Part shown: positions 1 to 6,208 of the stretch, piece after piece
Numbering within the stretch: the stretch's first letter is position 1
Layout of the letters: the number at the start of each line of letters is the position of its first letter
Source of the DNA: CAZUXE01 sp964624585
GTDB lineage: Bacteria > Hydrothermota > Tepidihabitantia > B3-TA06
Direction: 5' to 3'
Length of the DNA: 15,988 nt
NCBI GenBank assembly: GCA_964624585.1
Contig: CAZUXE010000040.1
Span: 1 to 15,988 of the forward strand
Position numbers and translations under genes: made by a program
The notes under the pieces: model-generated
What the model saw: the letters and a program-made list of their open reading frames with translations, nothing else
Databases searched by the model: none
What the model was told of the DNA's origin: nothing

Positions 1-2
1 TT

Positions 3-203
3 CTAGATGAAGGGATGGATGTAACAGTTACCACATCAGGCTCCAAAGCGACTACTCTGAAGCTTGAATGGATTTTAATTTCTAAAGTTGACGCTCATGA
101 ATATAGTAAAAACAAGAACTTTCTTCAAAAACTTAGGAATCTAGGTTTCAAGAAATTCATCATAACGGATGGTTATGGTGAAAGTTGGTATTGGAATCTT
201 TAA
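3..203 (+). CDS. 3' end of an unrecognised protein (cut by the window start)
   Basis: The frame is open from the first bases of the window to a TAA at 201-203, so this is the C-terminal part (about 66 residues) of a longer gene. An ATG at 15 lies in frame, but nothing resembling a ribosome binding site precedes it, so it is probably internal. The visible part has a beta-strand-like stretch (VTVTTSGSKATTLKLEWILI), then a lysine-rich helix and a closing GFKKFIITDGYGESWYWNL motif. Tails ending in a TDGY...WYW pattern occur in small secreted or lipoprotein-like hypothetical proteins, but I cannot name a family. No terminator is evident after it; the next 94 bases are AT-rich and lead to the corA promoter. 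Confidence 0.55.
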   Translation, partial: LDEGMDVTVTTSGSKATTLKLEWILISKVDAHEYSKNKNFLQKLRNLGFKKFIITDGYGESWYWNL

Positions 204-297
204 GTTTTCGCGCATTTACCAACTCGGGCTTGTTCTAATAGATAGTTGCTAGTTAATTAACTTGCTTGATCTATTTACTAAATTTGCCTCATAAACC

Positions 298-325
298 TTG
301 ACATAATCTTCCACATAGGTATTCT
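298..325 (+). promoter_or_regulatory. Promoter of the corA-trkA_C pair
   Basis: A perfect -35 box TTGACA (298-303) is followed after 16 bases by TATTCT (320-325, 4 of 6 to consensus). Transcription should start near 331-333, which is almost at the GGAGGT ribosome binding site (332-337), so the mRNA leader would be only about ten bases long. An AT-rich palindrome AGTTAATTAACT lies upstream at 251-262 and could be an operator, but that is speculative. Confidence 0.6.
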
Positions 326-341
326 GTCTTCGGAGGTATAT

Positions 342-1298
342 GTGGCAAAGATACTTACCTATAAAGACGGTAACGTTACCGAAACGAATACTTTTGCAAG
401 CTTTTCGCGTAAGCCTGTATCGGGCTTGGTCTGGATTGATTTCGAGAGACCAACCGAAGATGAATTGAATCGTCTGGCATTAATTCTGGAACTTCATCCT
501 GTGGCTCGCGAAGAGCTATCGCGCGCATCCAACCGCCCTAAGCTAAACGATTACGGAGAATATATTTCAATGACTATCCACGTTCCGGGAGGTAAGTTAA
601 ATGAGCCTCATTCACATGAAATAGATATAGTTGTTGGGAAAAACTGGATTGTAACCGCGCATTCACAAAAAATTAAAGGCCTGCGTCTTGCATGGGAACT
701 TTGCCAAAATGATTATGAAAAAATGTCAAATGGATCTGACTTTCTGCTGGCTGAGATTTTGCAAACCCTTTTTGAGCGTTTTATAGGCTTGATGGAGTGG
801 ATGGATAGGGGAATTGATAGGCTTGAGGAAGATATTCTTGAGGAAAATGCCACCGAGAAAACCCTGAGGCGTATTGCTCAGCTTCGTACAGCGGTGTCGG
901 GGATTCGCAGAACCCTGCTCCCTGAAAAAGAGATACTCTTCCGTTTGGCTCGTAAGGGTGTGTGTATAATAGATAAAGATAAGTATGTGTATTTCAATGA
1001 CCTACATGAAACCTTCCTTCGACGCATAGACGAAGTGGAACGTTTCAGGGATACTCTTACTCATCTAATGGAACTTTACATGAGCAGGGTATCGCGTCGT
1101 ATGAATCAAATAATGAAAATCCTTACCATTTGGTCTACTATTTTTCTGCCGCTGACATTTTTAACCGGATTGTGGGGAATGAACTTTAAGTATATGCCGG
1201 AACTTTCAACCCCATGGGGATACTGGGCGTCGCTAGGACTTATGGCGCTGGTAGCCGTCATTATGATAATCTTCTTTAGACGCAAGAAGTGGCTTTAG
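342..1298 (+). CDS. corA: CorA family magnesium/cobalt transport protein
   Basis: This encodes a homopentameric inner-membrane channel that takes up Mg2+ (also Co2+ or Ni2+ in some members). The 318-residue length is typical. The N-terminal ~255 residues form the cytoplasmic alpha/beta plus long-helix funnel, rich in charged residues. Two C-terminal membrane segments lie at about 259-278 and 293-311. The hallmark GMN signature sits between them (residues 279-281, in GMNFKYMPEL), and the protein ends with the usual basic tail (RRKKWL). The start is GTG at 342, chosen because GGAGGT ends four bases upstream and no better in-frame start is visible. It is followed 12 bp later by a TrkA-C-domain membrane protein, so the two are probably co-transcribed. 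No truncation or missing motif is seen. Confidence 0.95.
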   Translation: MAKILTYKDGNVTETNTFASFSRKPVSGLVWIDFERPTEDELNRLALILELHPVAREELSRASNRPKLNDYGEYISMTIHVPGGKLNEPHSHEIDIVVGKNWIVTAHSQKIKGLRLAWELCQNDYEKMSNGSDFLLAEILQTLFERFIGLMEWMDRGIDRLEEDILEENATEKTLRRIAQLRTAVSGIRRTLLPEKEILFRLARKGVCIIDKDKYVYFNDLHETFLRRIDEVERFRDTLTHLMELYMSRVSRRMNQIMKILTIWSTIFLPLTFLTGLWGMNFKYMPELSTPWGYWASLGLMALVAVIMIIFFRRKKWL

Positions 1299-1310
1299 CG
1301 GAGGAAGGCG

Positions 1311-1994
1311 TTGAACCTGAATATAGGCGGTCTAGCGTTCTTAATTCCCGTTGTTTTTGTAGTGGTTCTTGCATGGTTCGTTGTTCAAGGCGCCACTATA
1401 GCCCTTATGCTTACCGGTATGGATAGAAATAAGGCTTCATTTGAAGCCCTGTCTGCTTTTTTCGGTGTGGGATTCACCACTCGAACATCTGAACAAATTG
1501 TTGCCCATCCACAGCGTCGTCGAATAATTTCGTTACTTATCGTACTTGGTAACGCGGGTATAATTACTGTTATTGTATCCCTTGTTGGAACATTTGCCAA
1601 ATCGTCTTTGGTTTCGGTACCTATTGGTCTTTTAATTGCCGTTGGCCTTGTGTTTATTATATGGAGAATTGCCGTATCGCGGGGCTGGACTGATAAGTTC
1701 GAAAAATGGATTGAGCATAAATTGCTTGAAGCCAAAGTGTTCAAAGAACGAAGACTTTTGGAGATGATTGAAGTAGACGGTGAATTCGTAGTAGGGAAAG
1801 TTCTTACTCGTAAAGGCTGCGGTTTTGAAGACAAGCAGTTGAAGGACTTAAACCTAACTCATAAAGGGATTATAGTTTTATCAATAAACCGTTCCGGACG
1901 AATAATAAGACCTCCGAAGGCCGAAAACTTTATTCGTAAAGGTGATATATTGACGGTTTTCGGAAAAAGAAAACAAATCGAGAAAACCTTTTAG
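1311..1994 (+). CDS. Membrane protein with C-terminal TrkA-C (RCK_C) domain
   Basis: The 227-residue protein has an N-terminal membrane part and a cytoplasmic TrkA-C domain. Hydrophobic segments lie at about 8-33, 72-94 and 98-119. Between the first two is a short loop containing SAFFGVGFTT (48-57), which resembles the pore loops of Trk/Ktr potassium transporters. Residues ~148-220 fit a TrkA-C fold (VVGKVLTRKGCGFEDKQL... GDILTVFGKRKQIE), a ligand-sensing domain found on K+ channels and other ion transporters. The start is TTG at 1311 with GGAGG at 1300-1304. It directly follows corA, so it may belong to ion homeostasis, but substrate and function are not established. It could be a channel-like subunit or a regulator. 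The fold assignment is fairly secure; the role is inference. Confidence 0.75.
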   Translation: MNLNIGGLAFLIPVVFVVVLAWFVVQGATIALMLTGMDRNKASFEALSAFFGVGFTTRTSEQIVAHPQRRRIISLLIVLGNAGIITVIVSLVGTFAKSSLVSVPIGLLIAVGLVFIIWRIAVSRGWTDKFEKWIEHKLLEAKVFKERRLLEMIEVDGEFVVGKVLTRKGCGFEDKQLKDLNLTHKGIIVLSINRSGRIIRPPKAENFIRKGDILTVFGKRKQIEKTF

Positions 1995-2016
1995 TCCTTC
2001 TTGTGTACCATTATCC

Positions 2017-2044
2017 ACGCCTACAGCGTGGCTTTAGGGGTTTA
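2017..2044 (+). repeat. Hairpin repeat, copy 1
   Basis: The repeat has the form CACGCC-N4-GCGTGG followed by CTTTAGGGGTTT. The CCACGC/GCGTGG arms (2016-2032) form a short hairpin. A second copy lies 93 bases downstream at 2110-2137 in the same orientation, with 24 of 28 positions identical and most differences in the loop. It sits just after the trkA_C-like gene. It could be a dispersed REP-like element; there is no T tract to make it a terminator. Confidence 0.6.
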
Positions 2045-2109
2045 CTCCTTTCAGTCGTCTCAAGCGTGTTTTGCAAACTCCACCAAATTGGATAAACACC
2101 ACTATTCTT

Positions 2110-2137
2110 CACGCCCATGGCGTGGCTTTAAGGGTTT
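2110..2137 (+). repeat. Hairpin repeat, copy 2
   Basis: Second copy of the 28-bp unit: CACGCC, CAT loop region, GGCGTG arms, then CTTTAAGGGTTT. The changes relative to copy 1 keep the stem paired, as expected of a structure-maintained repeat. The bases following each copy diverge. Confidence 0.6.
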
Positions 2138-2167
2138 GCGTTTCCAATCTTCCTGTAGAAAAACTTA

Positions 2168-2207
2168 GGAGAGGCTGTGAGTTCCAAAGGATCCGATGGG
2201 TGAGGGG
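2168..2207 (+). repeat. Degenerate REP-like element (GGGAGAGG...CCAAAGGA...GGGTGAGGG family)
   Basis: This stretch carries GGAGAGG, then TTCCAAAGGATCC, then GGGTGAGGGG. The same order of blocks appears at 15929-15988 and, in reverse complement, at 10571-10627. Here only one half of the central palindrome is recognisable, so it looks like a decayed or truncated copy. Confidence 0.5.
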
Positions 2208-2210
2208 TAG

Positions 2211-2237
2211 AAGAAAAAGGGCTGCATATGCAGCCCT
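2211..2237 (-). terminator. Intrinsic terminator of the beta-helix gene
   Basis: A perfect 20-bp palindrome AGGGCTGCATATGCAGCCCT (2218-2237) is followed, reading on the minus strand, by TTTTTCTT (complement of 2211-2217). It lies about 30 bases past the stop codon of the minus-strand gene ending at 2266, the right position and polarity for its rho-independent terminator. The palindrome could also slow plus-strand transcription from the corA side, but it lacks a T tract in that direction. Confidence 0.8.
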
Positions 2238-2265
2238 CTCAAGAAATCTATATGGAGTAAAGAAG

Positions 2266-4152
2266 TTATTTTAATAATTCAAACTTTGCAGTTACTTCCT
2301 GTGCCTTTACCTGTAGGCGTGCAAAATAAATACCGTTTGCAAGTTTTGAGGCGTTCCATGTTAGGGAGTGAACGCCAGGCGACATCTCTTCTGAAACCAG
2401 TTTTTCAACTACAGCGCCTTTAACATCGTAGATAATCAAACTGGCATTTCCGGCATCGGGCAAGGCGTATGCGAAGGAAACTGTATTCCCAGATGCATGT
2501 GCGCTTATTGAAATGCCGTAAATTTCAGGCTCAGGTGAATTTTCTGCAACTCCGCCGAATCGAATTTCCCGATTGCGGGCAAATTCACTTGTGTTTCCTG
2601 CTGAGTCTGTGGCGGTTGCCGTAAGATAGTCGTTTAAGGAAACGCCGGTCATGATTATAGAAAATGCCCCGTTTGCATCGGTTAGTCCTTCTCCAACGAA
2701 GGTTTTACCTTCACCGTGATCTGAGGGGTCTTTATCAGCTATAAACACTTCAACTTTAGCGCCGGCTTTGAAGTTGCCGCGTAGAAGACCTTTGCAGTAA
2801 GTGGTATTACTTTTTGTATTATCAATCTCTGGGAAATTCATACCGTCATTGGCTTCAACATCAATGTCACCTGCGTCATTGTTTGAAACGCCGACAGGAG
2901 GTGCAAGGTCGATACCTAATTTGGTATTGCCATAGATGGAGTTTTTGGAAATAGTATTGCCGTCGCTGGCAGGCCCTGCGACGTAAACACCGTTGCCTTT
3001 GTTGTTTGCAATTTCGTTTTCCTTAATTAAACAATTCTTTGATAAGCCAAACAAGCGTACACCGTCTTTATCGTTATCTGTGATTGTGTTATTAATGATA
3101 ATGTGTTTGTTGGAGTTGGTGTCGCTGGCAATAATACCGTGTCCCTGATTATTTGAAACAAGGTTGTTCATAATGGAGTCGCCGTCTACCTCTTTTTCCA
3201 AAGAAATACCGTCGCCGCCATTGGCAAGCGCATTACCTTTAGCATCAATACCAATACGGTTCCATGCGATTTTCTCGTTAGCTGTTTTCTTATATGAATG
3301 AATACCAGCTTGAGGATTTCCTGCAATGATATTGGCGAATGTAGAGTCCGTACCTCCTATAATAGTTCCTGAAGGTCCGCCGTGAAAGTCTCCATTAATG
3401 TATATACCTTTTCCTGTAGATCCAACAGACTCAGGTTTTTTAACACCACTGATATCTGTTCCAAGATAGCATCCGGCTATTTGATTGTTGTTTGTACCGT
3501 GACCTTGTATGATAATTTGAGCTTCGCCGTTTCCGCCCGAAACACAACGTTCTTTCGGTGCTGTGCCGCCGATAAGATTGTTGCTTCCGCCATTACGAAT
3601 TAGTACGCCTGCTACAGTGTTGCCTCTGTCTTTATGCCCTGAGGTATCAACGCCGAACCAGCATCCCCATATGTGGTTGTAGTTACCCTCTATAAGTATT
3701 CCAGCGCCGGCTTTGTTTAAATGCGCGCTGTCTGATTTTATATTAAGGAATTGAATGCCGGCCACGATGCAGGAATCAGCTTTTATAGTTAAGCCAAATC
3801 CTAGGGAATCTATATGTTCACCGTCGATTATGATATTAATTTTTGCGTTGTCGGGTTCTCCAAAGGCCGCGCTGTTCAGTGAGGAAGCGCGTTGTGAGAA
3901 TCCGTTAATAAATGTGCCATTATCTGTTAAGGGAAGCATTTGAGTGTTTGTGTAGATAAGCCAGTATTTACCATCGTCCGTGCCAATATTAAAATGTATA
4001 GTATCAGAGCCGGGATGTCCATTGGCATCTTGTATCGCCTGATAAAGAGAACCAGTACCAGGATTACTACCTGTTGTTACCATATAGGTGTTCGCTGTTA
4101 CAATGCCTACTAAGGCAAGTAATGCACTTAATACAAAACGAAAAGTTTTCAT
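2266..4152 (-). CDS. Secreted right-handed parallel beta-helix protein with C-terminal sorting-type tail
   Basis: The 628-residue protein starts with a clear signal peptide (MKTFRFVLSALLALVGIVTA, cleavage likely near residue 20). Next comes the block typical of beta-helix surface proteins (TTGSNPGTGSLYQAIQDAN, then GSDTIHFNI). Residues ~90-440 hold repeated NxI/GNxIxxN-type turns of a right-handed beta-helix, such as GNGVYVAGPASDGNTISKNSI. Residues ~450-540 form an Ig-like domain ending in the ATATDSAGNTSEF motif. The last ~80 residues resemble a type A sorting / FlgD-like Ig domain (SLIIYDVKGAVVEKL... GIYFARLQ). It is probably exported and displayed or released outside the cell. Ligand or enzymatic activity is unknown; the beta-helix fold is shared by polysaccharide lyases and non-enzymatic adhesins. 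The ATG has CCTCC (minus-strand GGAGG) at 4160-4164, seven bases away. Confidence 0.85.
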   Translation of the reverse strand: MKTFRFVLSALLALVGIVTANTYMVTTGSNPGTGSLYQAIQDANGHPGSDTIHFNIGTDDGKYWLIYTNTQMLPLTDNGTFINGFSQRASSLNSAAFGEPDNAKINIIIDGEHIDSLGFGLTIKADSCIVAGIQFLNIKSDSAHLNKAGAGILIEGNYNHIWGCWFGVDTSGHKDRGNTVAGVLIRNGGSNNLIGGTAPKERCVSGGNGEAQIIIQGHGTNNNQIAGCYLGTDISGVKKPESVGSTGKGIYINGDFHGGPSGTIIGGTDSTFANIIAGNPQAGIHSYKKTANEKIAWNRIGIDAKGNALANGGDGISLEKEVDGDSIMNNLVSNNQGHGIIASDTNSNKHIIINNTITDNDKDGVRLFGLSKNCLIKENEIANNKGNGVYVAGPASDGNTISKNSIYGNTKLGIDLAPPVGVSNNDAGDIDVEANDGMNFPEIDNTKSNTTYCKGLLRGNFKAGAKVEVFIADKDPSDHGEGKTFVGEGLTDANGAFSIIMTGVSLNDYLTATATDSAGNTSEFARNREIRFGGVAENSPEPEIYGISISAHASGNTVSFAYALPDAGNASLIIYDVKGAVVEKLVSEEMSPGVHSLTWNASKLANGIYFARLQVKAQEVTAKFELLK

Positions 4153-4200
4153 AGTAATACCTCCGAATTTACAGTCGACTTATGCCGACCTTTACTTTTA

Positions 4201-4229
4201 AGAATAACTATCTCCTATACCTATGTCAA
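4201..4229 (-). promoter_or_regulatory. Promoter of the beta-helix gene
   Basis: On the minus strand TTGACA (complement of 4224-4229) is followed after 17 bases by TATTCT (complement of 4201-4206). It lies about 50 bases upstream of the start codon at 4152, giving a leader of roughly 40 bases with the GGAGG site inside it. The -10 sequence is the same as that of the corA promoter. Confidence 0.6.
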
Positions 4230-4371
4230 GGTCTCTTTTCGCATATTCTTACCTGAAGGAATGTAGTCGAGAACCGATAGCGGCTTAGGAAACCCTACTT
4301 CTTTTTTGCGTATTTAGGATGTTTAAGGAATCGGGTGATAGTGAAATCTGAGCGACTTAAGACAATGGTAG

Positions 4372-4399
4372 TTGACAGGTTTCGGAAAAGGAATATAAT
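4372..4399 (+). promoter_or_regulatory. Full-consensus promoter upstream of the phosphate operon
   Basis: TTGACA (4372-4377) and TATAAT (4394-4399) are both perfect and are separated by 16 bases. Transcription should begin near 4406. No pair of CTGTCAT-type Pho box repeats is visible upstream, and a promoter this strong would not need an activator. The next annotated gene to the right on this strand, other than a doubtful ORF, is the porin at 4969, behind two terminators. Confidence 0.75.
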
Positions 4400-4475
4400 T
4401 CCGGCGAGAGAGGTTAAGAAGAGAACAAGAAAAAAAATCCCTAATTCAGAAAAAGAGAGAGGAAACGAAGTAGAA

Positions 4476-4976
4476 ATGAGCAAAAGACGGCAAGATTCAA
4501 GGCGAAAGAAAACGGCTCTGCGACGTAGGGATTTACGTAATATTTCACTTCGACCAAATGGTCGAGGTATTTTTTTAGAAGCTCAGTGGTGTTTTGAAAA
4601 CGGCAAACTAGTAATGAAGTTTTCCAAAAGCGGTTGCCGCAATCGCTGGGGCTTTACAAAAAGTAGGATTCCTTACAAATACGCTCGACACGGTGAACGC
4701 GGTGAAAATCGCACCAATAGCTGCGCATCTAAAACCAGACAAGGCCTAGATGCGGTATGCCGTTATATGAAGTATGCTTGTCCTGATATCTGCTATGACA
4801 ATTTCTTCTACCTAAAGTTTTCTGATCACGGCGGGGGGACATCAAATTTAATTAGGAGCGGCGCGGTTGTGCAAAACCGCGTTGCTTCACATTTTTTTAG
4901 CCTTGACGCTTTGCGTCAGGGCTTTTTTTTGAAAAAACCACATAAACCCGAAAACCTTAGGAGGTATAATGGGTAA
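4476..4976 (+). CDS. Doubtful small ORF in the leader of the phosphate operon
   Basis: An ATG at 4476 opens a frame of about 166 codons; it can also be extended upstream to 4335, before the promoter, which cannot be translated from that transcript. The predicted protein is very basic (MSKRRQDSRRKKTALRRRD...) with several Cys and Trp residues and no family I recognise. The frame runs through two intrinsic terminators and overlaps the porin start, so the last ~40 codons are unlikely to be coding. A single -1 shift in the G6 run at 4833-4838 would instead give a stop TAG at 4853-4855, just before the first terminator hairpin, and a protein of about 126 residues. A purine-rich AGAGAGG about 13 bases upstream is a poor ribosome binding site. 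It may be a real small protein, a pseudogene, or chance openness of a non-coding leader. Confidence 0.3.
   Translation: MSKRRQDSRRKKTALRRRDLRNISLRPNGRGIFLEAQWCFENGKLVMKFSKSGCRNRWGFTKSRIPYKYARHGERGENRTNSCASKTRQGLDAVCRYMKYACPDICYDNFFYLKFSDHGGGTSNLIRSGAVVQNRVASHFFSLDALRQGFFLKKPHKPENLRRYNG
4857..4898 (+). terminator. First hairpin of a tandem terminator / possible attenuator
   Basis: A 12-bp stem (4857-4868 with 4875-4886, two G-U pairs) closes a six-base loop and is followed after five bases by a run of seven T (4892-4898). This is a GC-rich rho-independent terminator shape. It lies between the consensus promoter at 4372 and the porin start. Confidence 0.65.
4899..4930 (+). terminator. Second hairpin of a tandem terminator / possible attenuator
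   Basis: The stem AGCCTTGACGC (4899-4909) pairs with GCGTCAGGGCT (4913-4923) around a TTT loop, with one G-U pair, and runs straight into eight T (4923-4930). This is a textbook intrinsic terminator. The porin ATG follows at 4969, leaving no room for a separate promoter between the two. Confidence 0.9.
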
Positions 4977-6189
4977 AACCTTGGCGTTGAATGAGAGCTT
5001 TAGTTTCAAAAAGCTTCTCATCGCCGTATTGGCTCTTTTGGCTATCGTTGGTTCAGTAAACGCAAGCAGCTGGACTGAGAAAATCAGCTTGAAGGGCGAC
5101 CTTAGATATCGTTTTGAATACTGCGGTAAAGAACACTGGTATCAGGCAGGCGGTTCGTGGACAACGGGCGATAGCCTTGGGACCCCTCGTTACCGCAACC
5201 GCGTTCGCGCTCGCCTTGGAATAGTGGCGAAACCTGAAGATGACCTTGAGATAGGTTTGCGTCTTGCCACAGGTTCAGACGACCCTGTTTCCACAAATCA
5301 AACCTTTGATAAGGCTTTCAGCACCAAGGGAATTCAACTTGACCGCGCCTATTTCAAATGGAAGCCGGTTGAAGGTCTTTGGATTGAAGGCGGCAAGTAC
5401 GGCCTGCCATGGCATTTGGCTTCAAAGGCTTTCTGGGATGGCGATCTGGCGGTTGAAGGTCTTAGCCTTGGTTGGGGAAGTTCTTTTGACGCAATTTCCC
5501 CATTCGTCAATATCAACTACCTTTGGGTTGATGAGATTAAAAAAGACCCCAAAGACGTGATGCTTTATTTAGGACAAGGCGGCGCAAACTTCCAGTTTGG
5601 TTCAACCAAGCTTCTAGTTGCCGCAAATTACTTTACTTATACAAATCTTAAACATCACGGAGCATTGCACGGCGGTAGCTACTTCGGAAATACAAAAACA
5701 GCCACCGATTCTTTGGCTGTAGTTGATCCCGTAAGCGGCGATACAACGGGATGGAATTACACAAGCTACGGTTACGCCTACGGTTATGACGTTATCCAAC
5801 CTTCTTTCAAACTCAGCTTAAAGCTTGGCAAATTTCCAGTATCCATATACGGCGACCTGGTCTACAATATCAATTCCGAGGTCAAAGAACAAAATATGGG
5901 TTATATGTTCGGCCTTAAGCTGGGTAAGGCGAAAACCCCGGGTTCCTTTGAACTTTCAGCAGACTACGGAGCGCTTGCAGAAGACTGCACAAACGCCACC
6001 TTTGTAGACTCCGATTTCGCCGGCGGCGGCACGGACGGCAATGGACTAAAGTTTGGCGGTAAGCTTCAGATTACTAAAAAACTTCAAACCGGTCTTGTGT
6101 TCTTTATGAACGGTCTTGACCCCAATAATCCAGATCACGGCCTTGCCAAGTACTATCGTCTGCAGGCTGATCTGAAAATGAAATTCTAA
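4969..6189 (+). CDS. Putative outer-membrane porin, first gene of the pst operon
   Basis: The 406-residue protein has a signal peptide with a longer than usual n-region (about residues 1-32, ending VNA before SSW). The mature part is rich in alternating aromatic/polar strands ending in aromatics (KGDLRYRFEY, RVRARLGIVAK, QLDRAYFKWKP, LQADLKMKF). The final Phe and the strand pattern are those of a 14-18 stranded outer-membrane beta-barrel. It resembles the putative-porin families rather than OprP itself. TTAGGAGG lies five bases before the ATG. It is followed 19 bp later by pstS with a near-identical ribosome-binding region, so it should be co-transcribed with the phosphate transporter. A role in phosphate entry across the outer membrane is inferred from position alone. 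No plug domain or TonB box is seen. Confidence 0.85.
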   Translation: MGKTLALNESFSFKKLLIAVLALLAIVGSVNASSWTEKISLKGDLRYRFEYCGKEHWYQAGGSWTTGDSLGTPRYRNRVRARLGIVAKPEDDLEIGLRLATGSDDPVSTNQTFDKAFSTKGIQLDRAYFKWKPVEGLWIEGGKYGLPWHLASKAFWDGDLAVEGLSLGWGSSFDAISPFVNINYLWVDEIKKDPKDVMLYLGQGGANFQFGSTKLLVAANYFTYTNLKHHGALHGGSYFGNTKTATDSLAVVDPVSGDTTGWNYTSYGYAYGYDVIQPSFKLSLKLGKFPVSIYGDLVYNINSEVKEQNMGYMFGLKLGKAKTPGSFELSADYGALAEDCTNATFVDSDFAGGGTDGNGLKFGGKLQITKKLQTGLVFFMNGLDPNNPDHGLAKYYRLQADLKMKF

Positions 6190-6208
6190 AACCTTTTAGG
6201 AGGATAAC

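Noticed and set aside
2071..2274. 67-codon frame on the plus strand
   Set aside because: It overlaps the hairpin repeat, the REP-like element and the terminator palindrome, has no ribosome binding site, and its composition is not protein-like.
4295..4483. 62-codon hydrophobic frame on the minus strand
   Set aside because: It spans the full-consensus plus-strand promoter and has no ribosome binding site; its hydrophobicity comes from the A-rich opposite strand.
4400..4856. Known structured RNA (RNase P RNA, tmRNA, 6S or SRP RNA) between the consensus promoter and the terminators
   Set aside because: I looked for the conserved core words of RNase P, tmRNA and SRP RNA and found none; no 6S-like long open hairpin is evident. 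An unknown RNA is not excluded.
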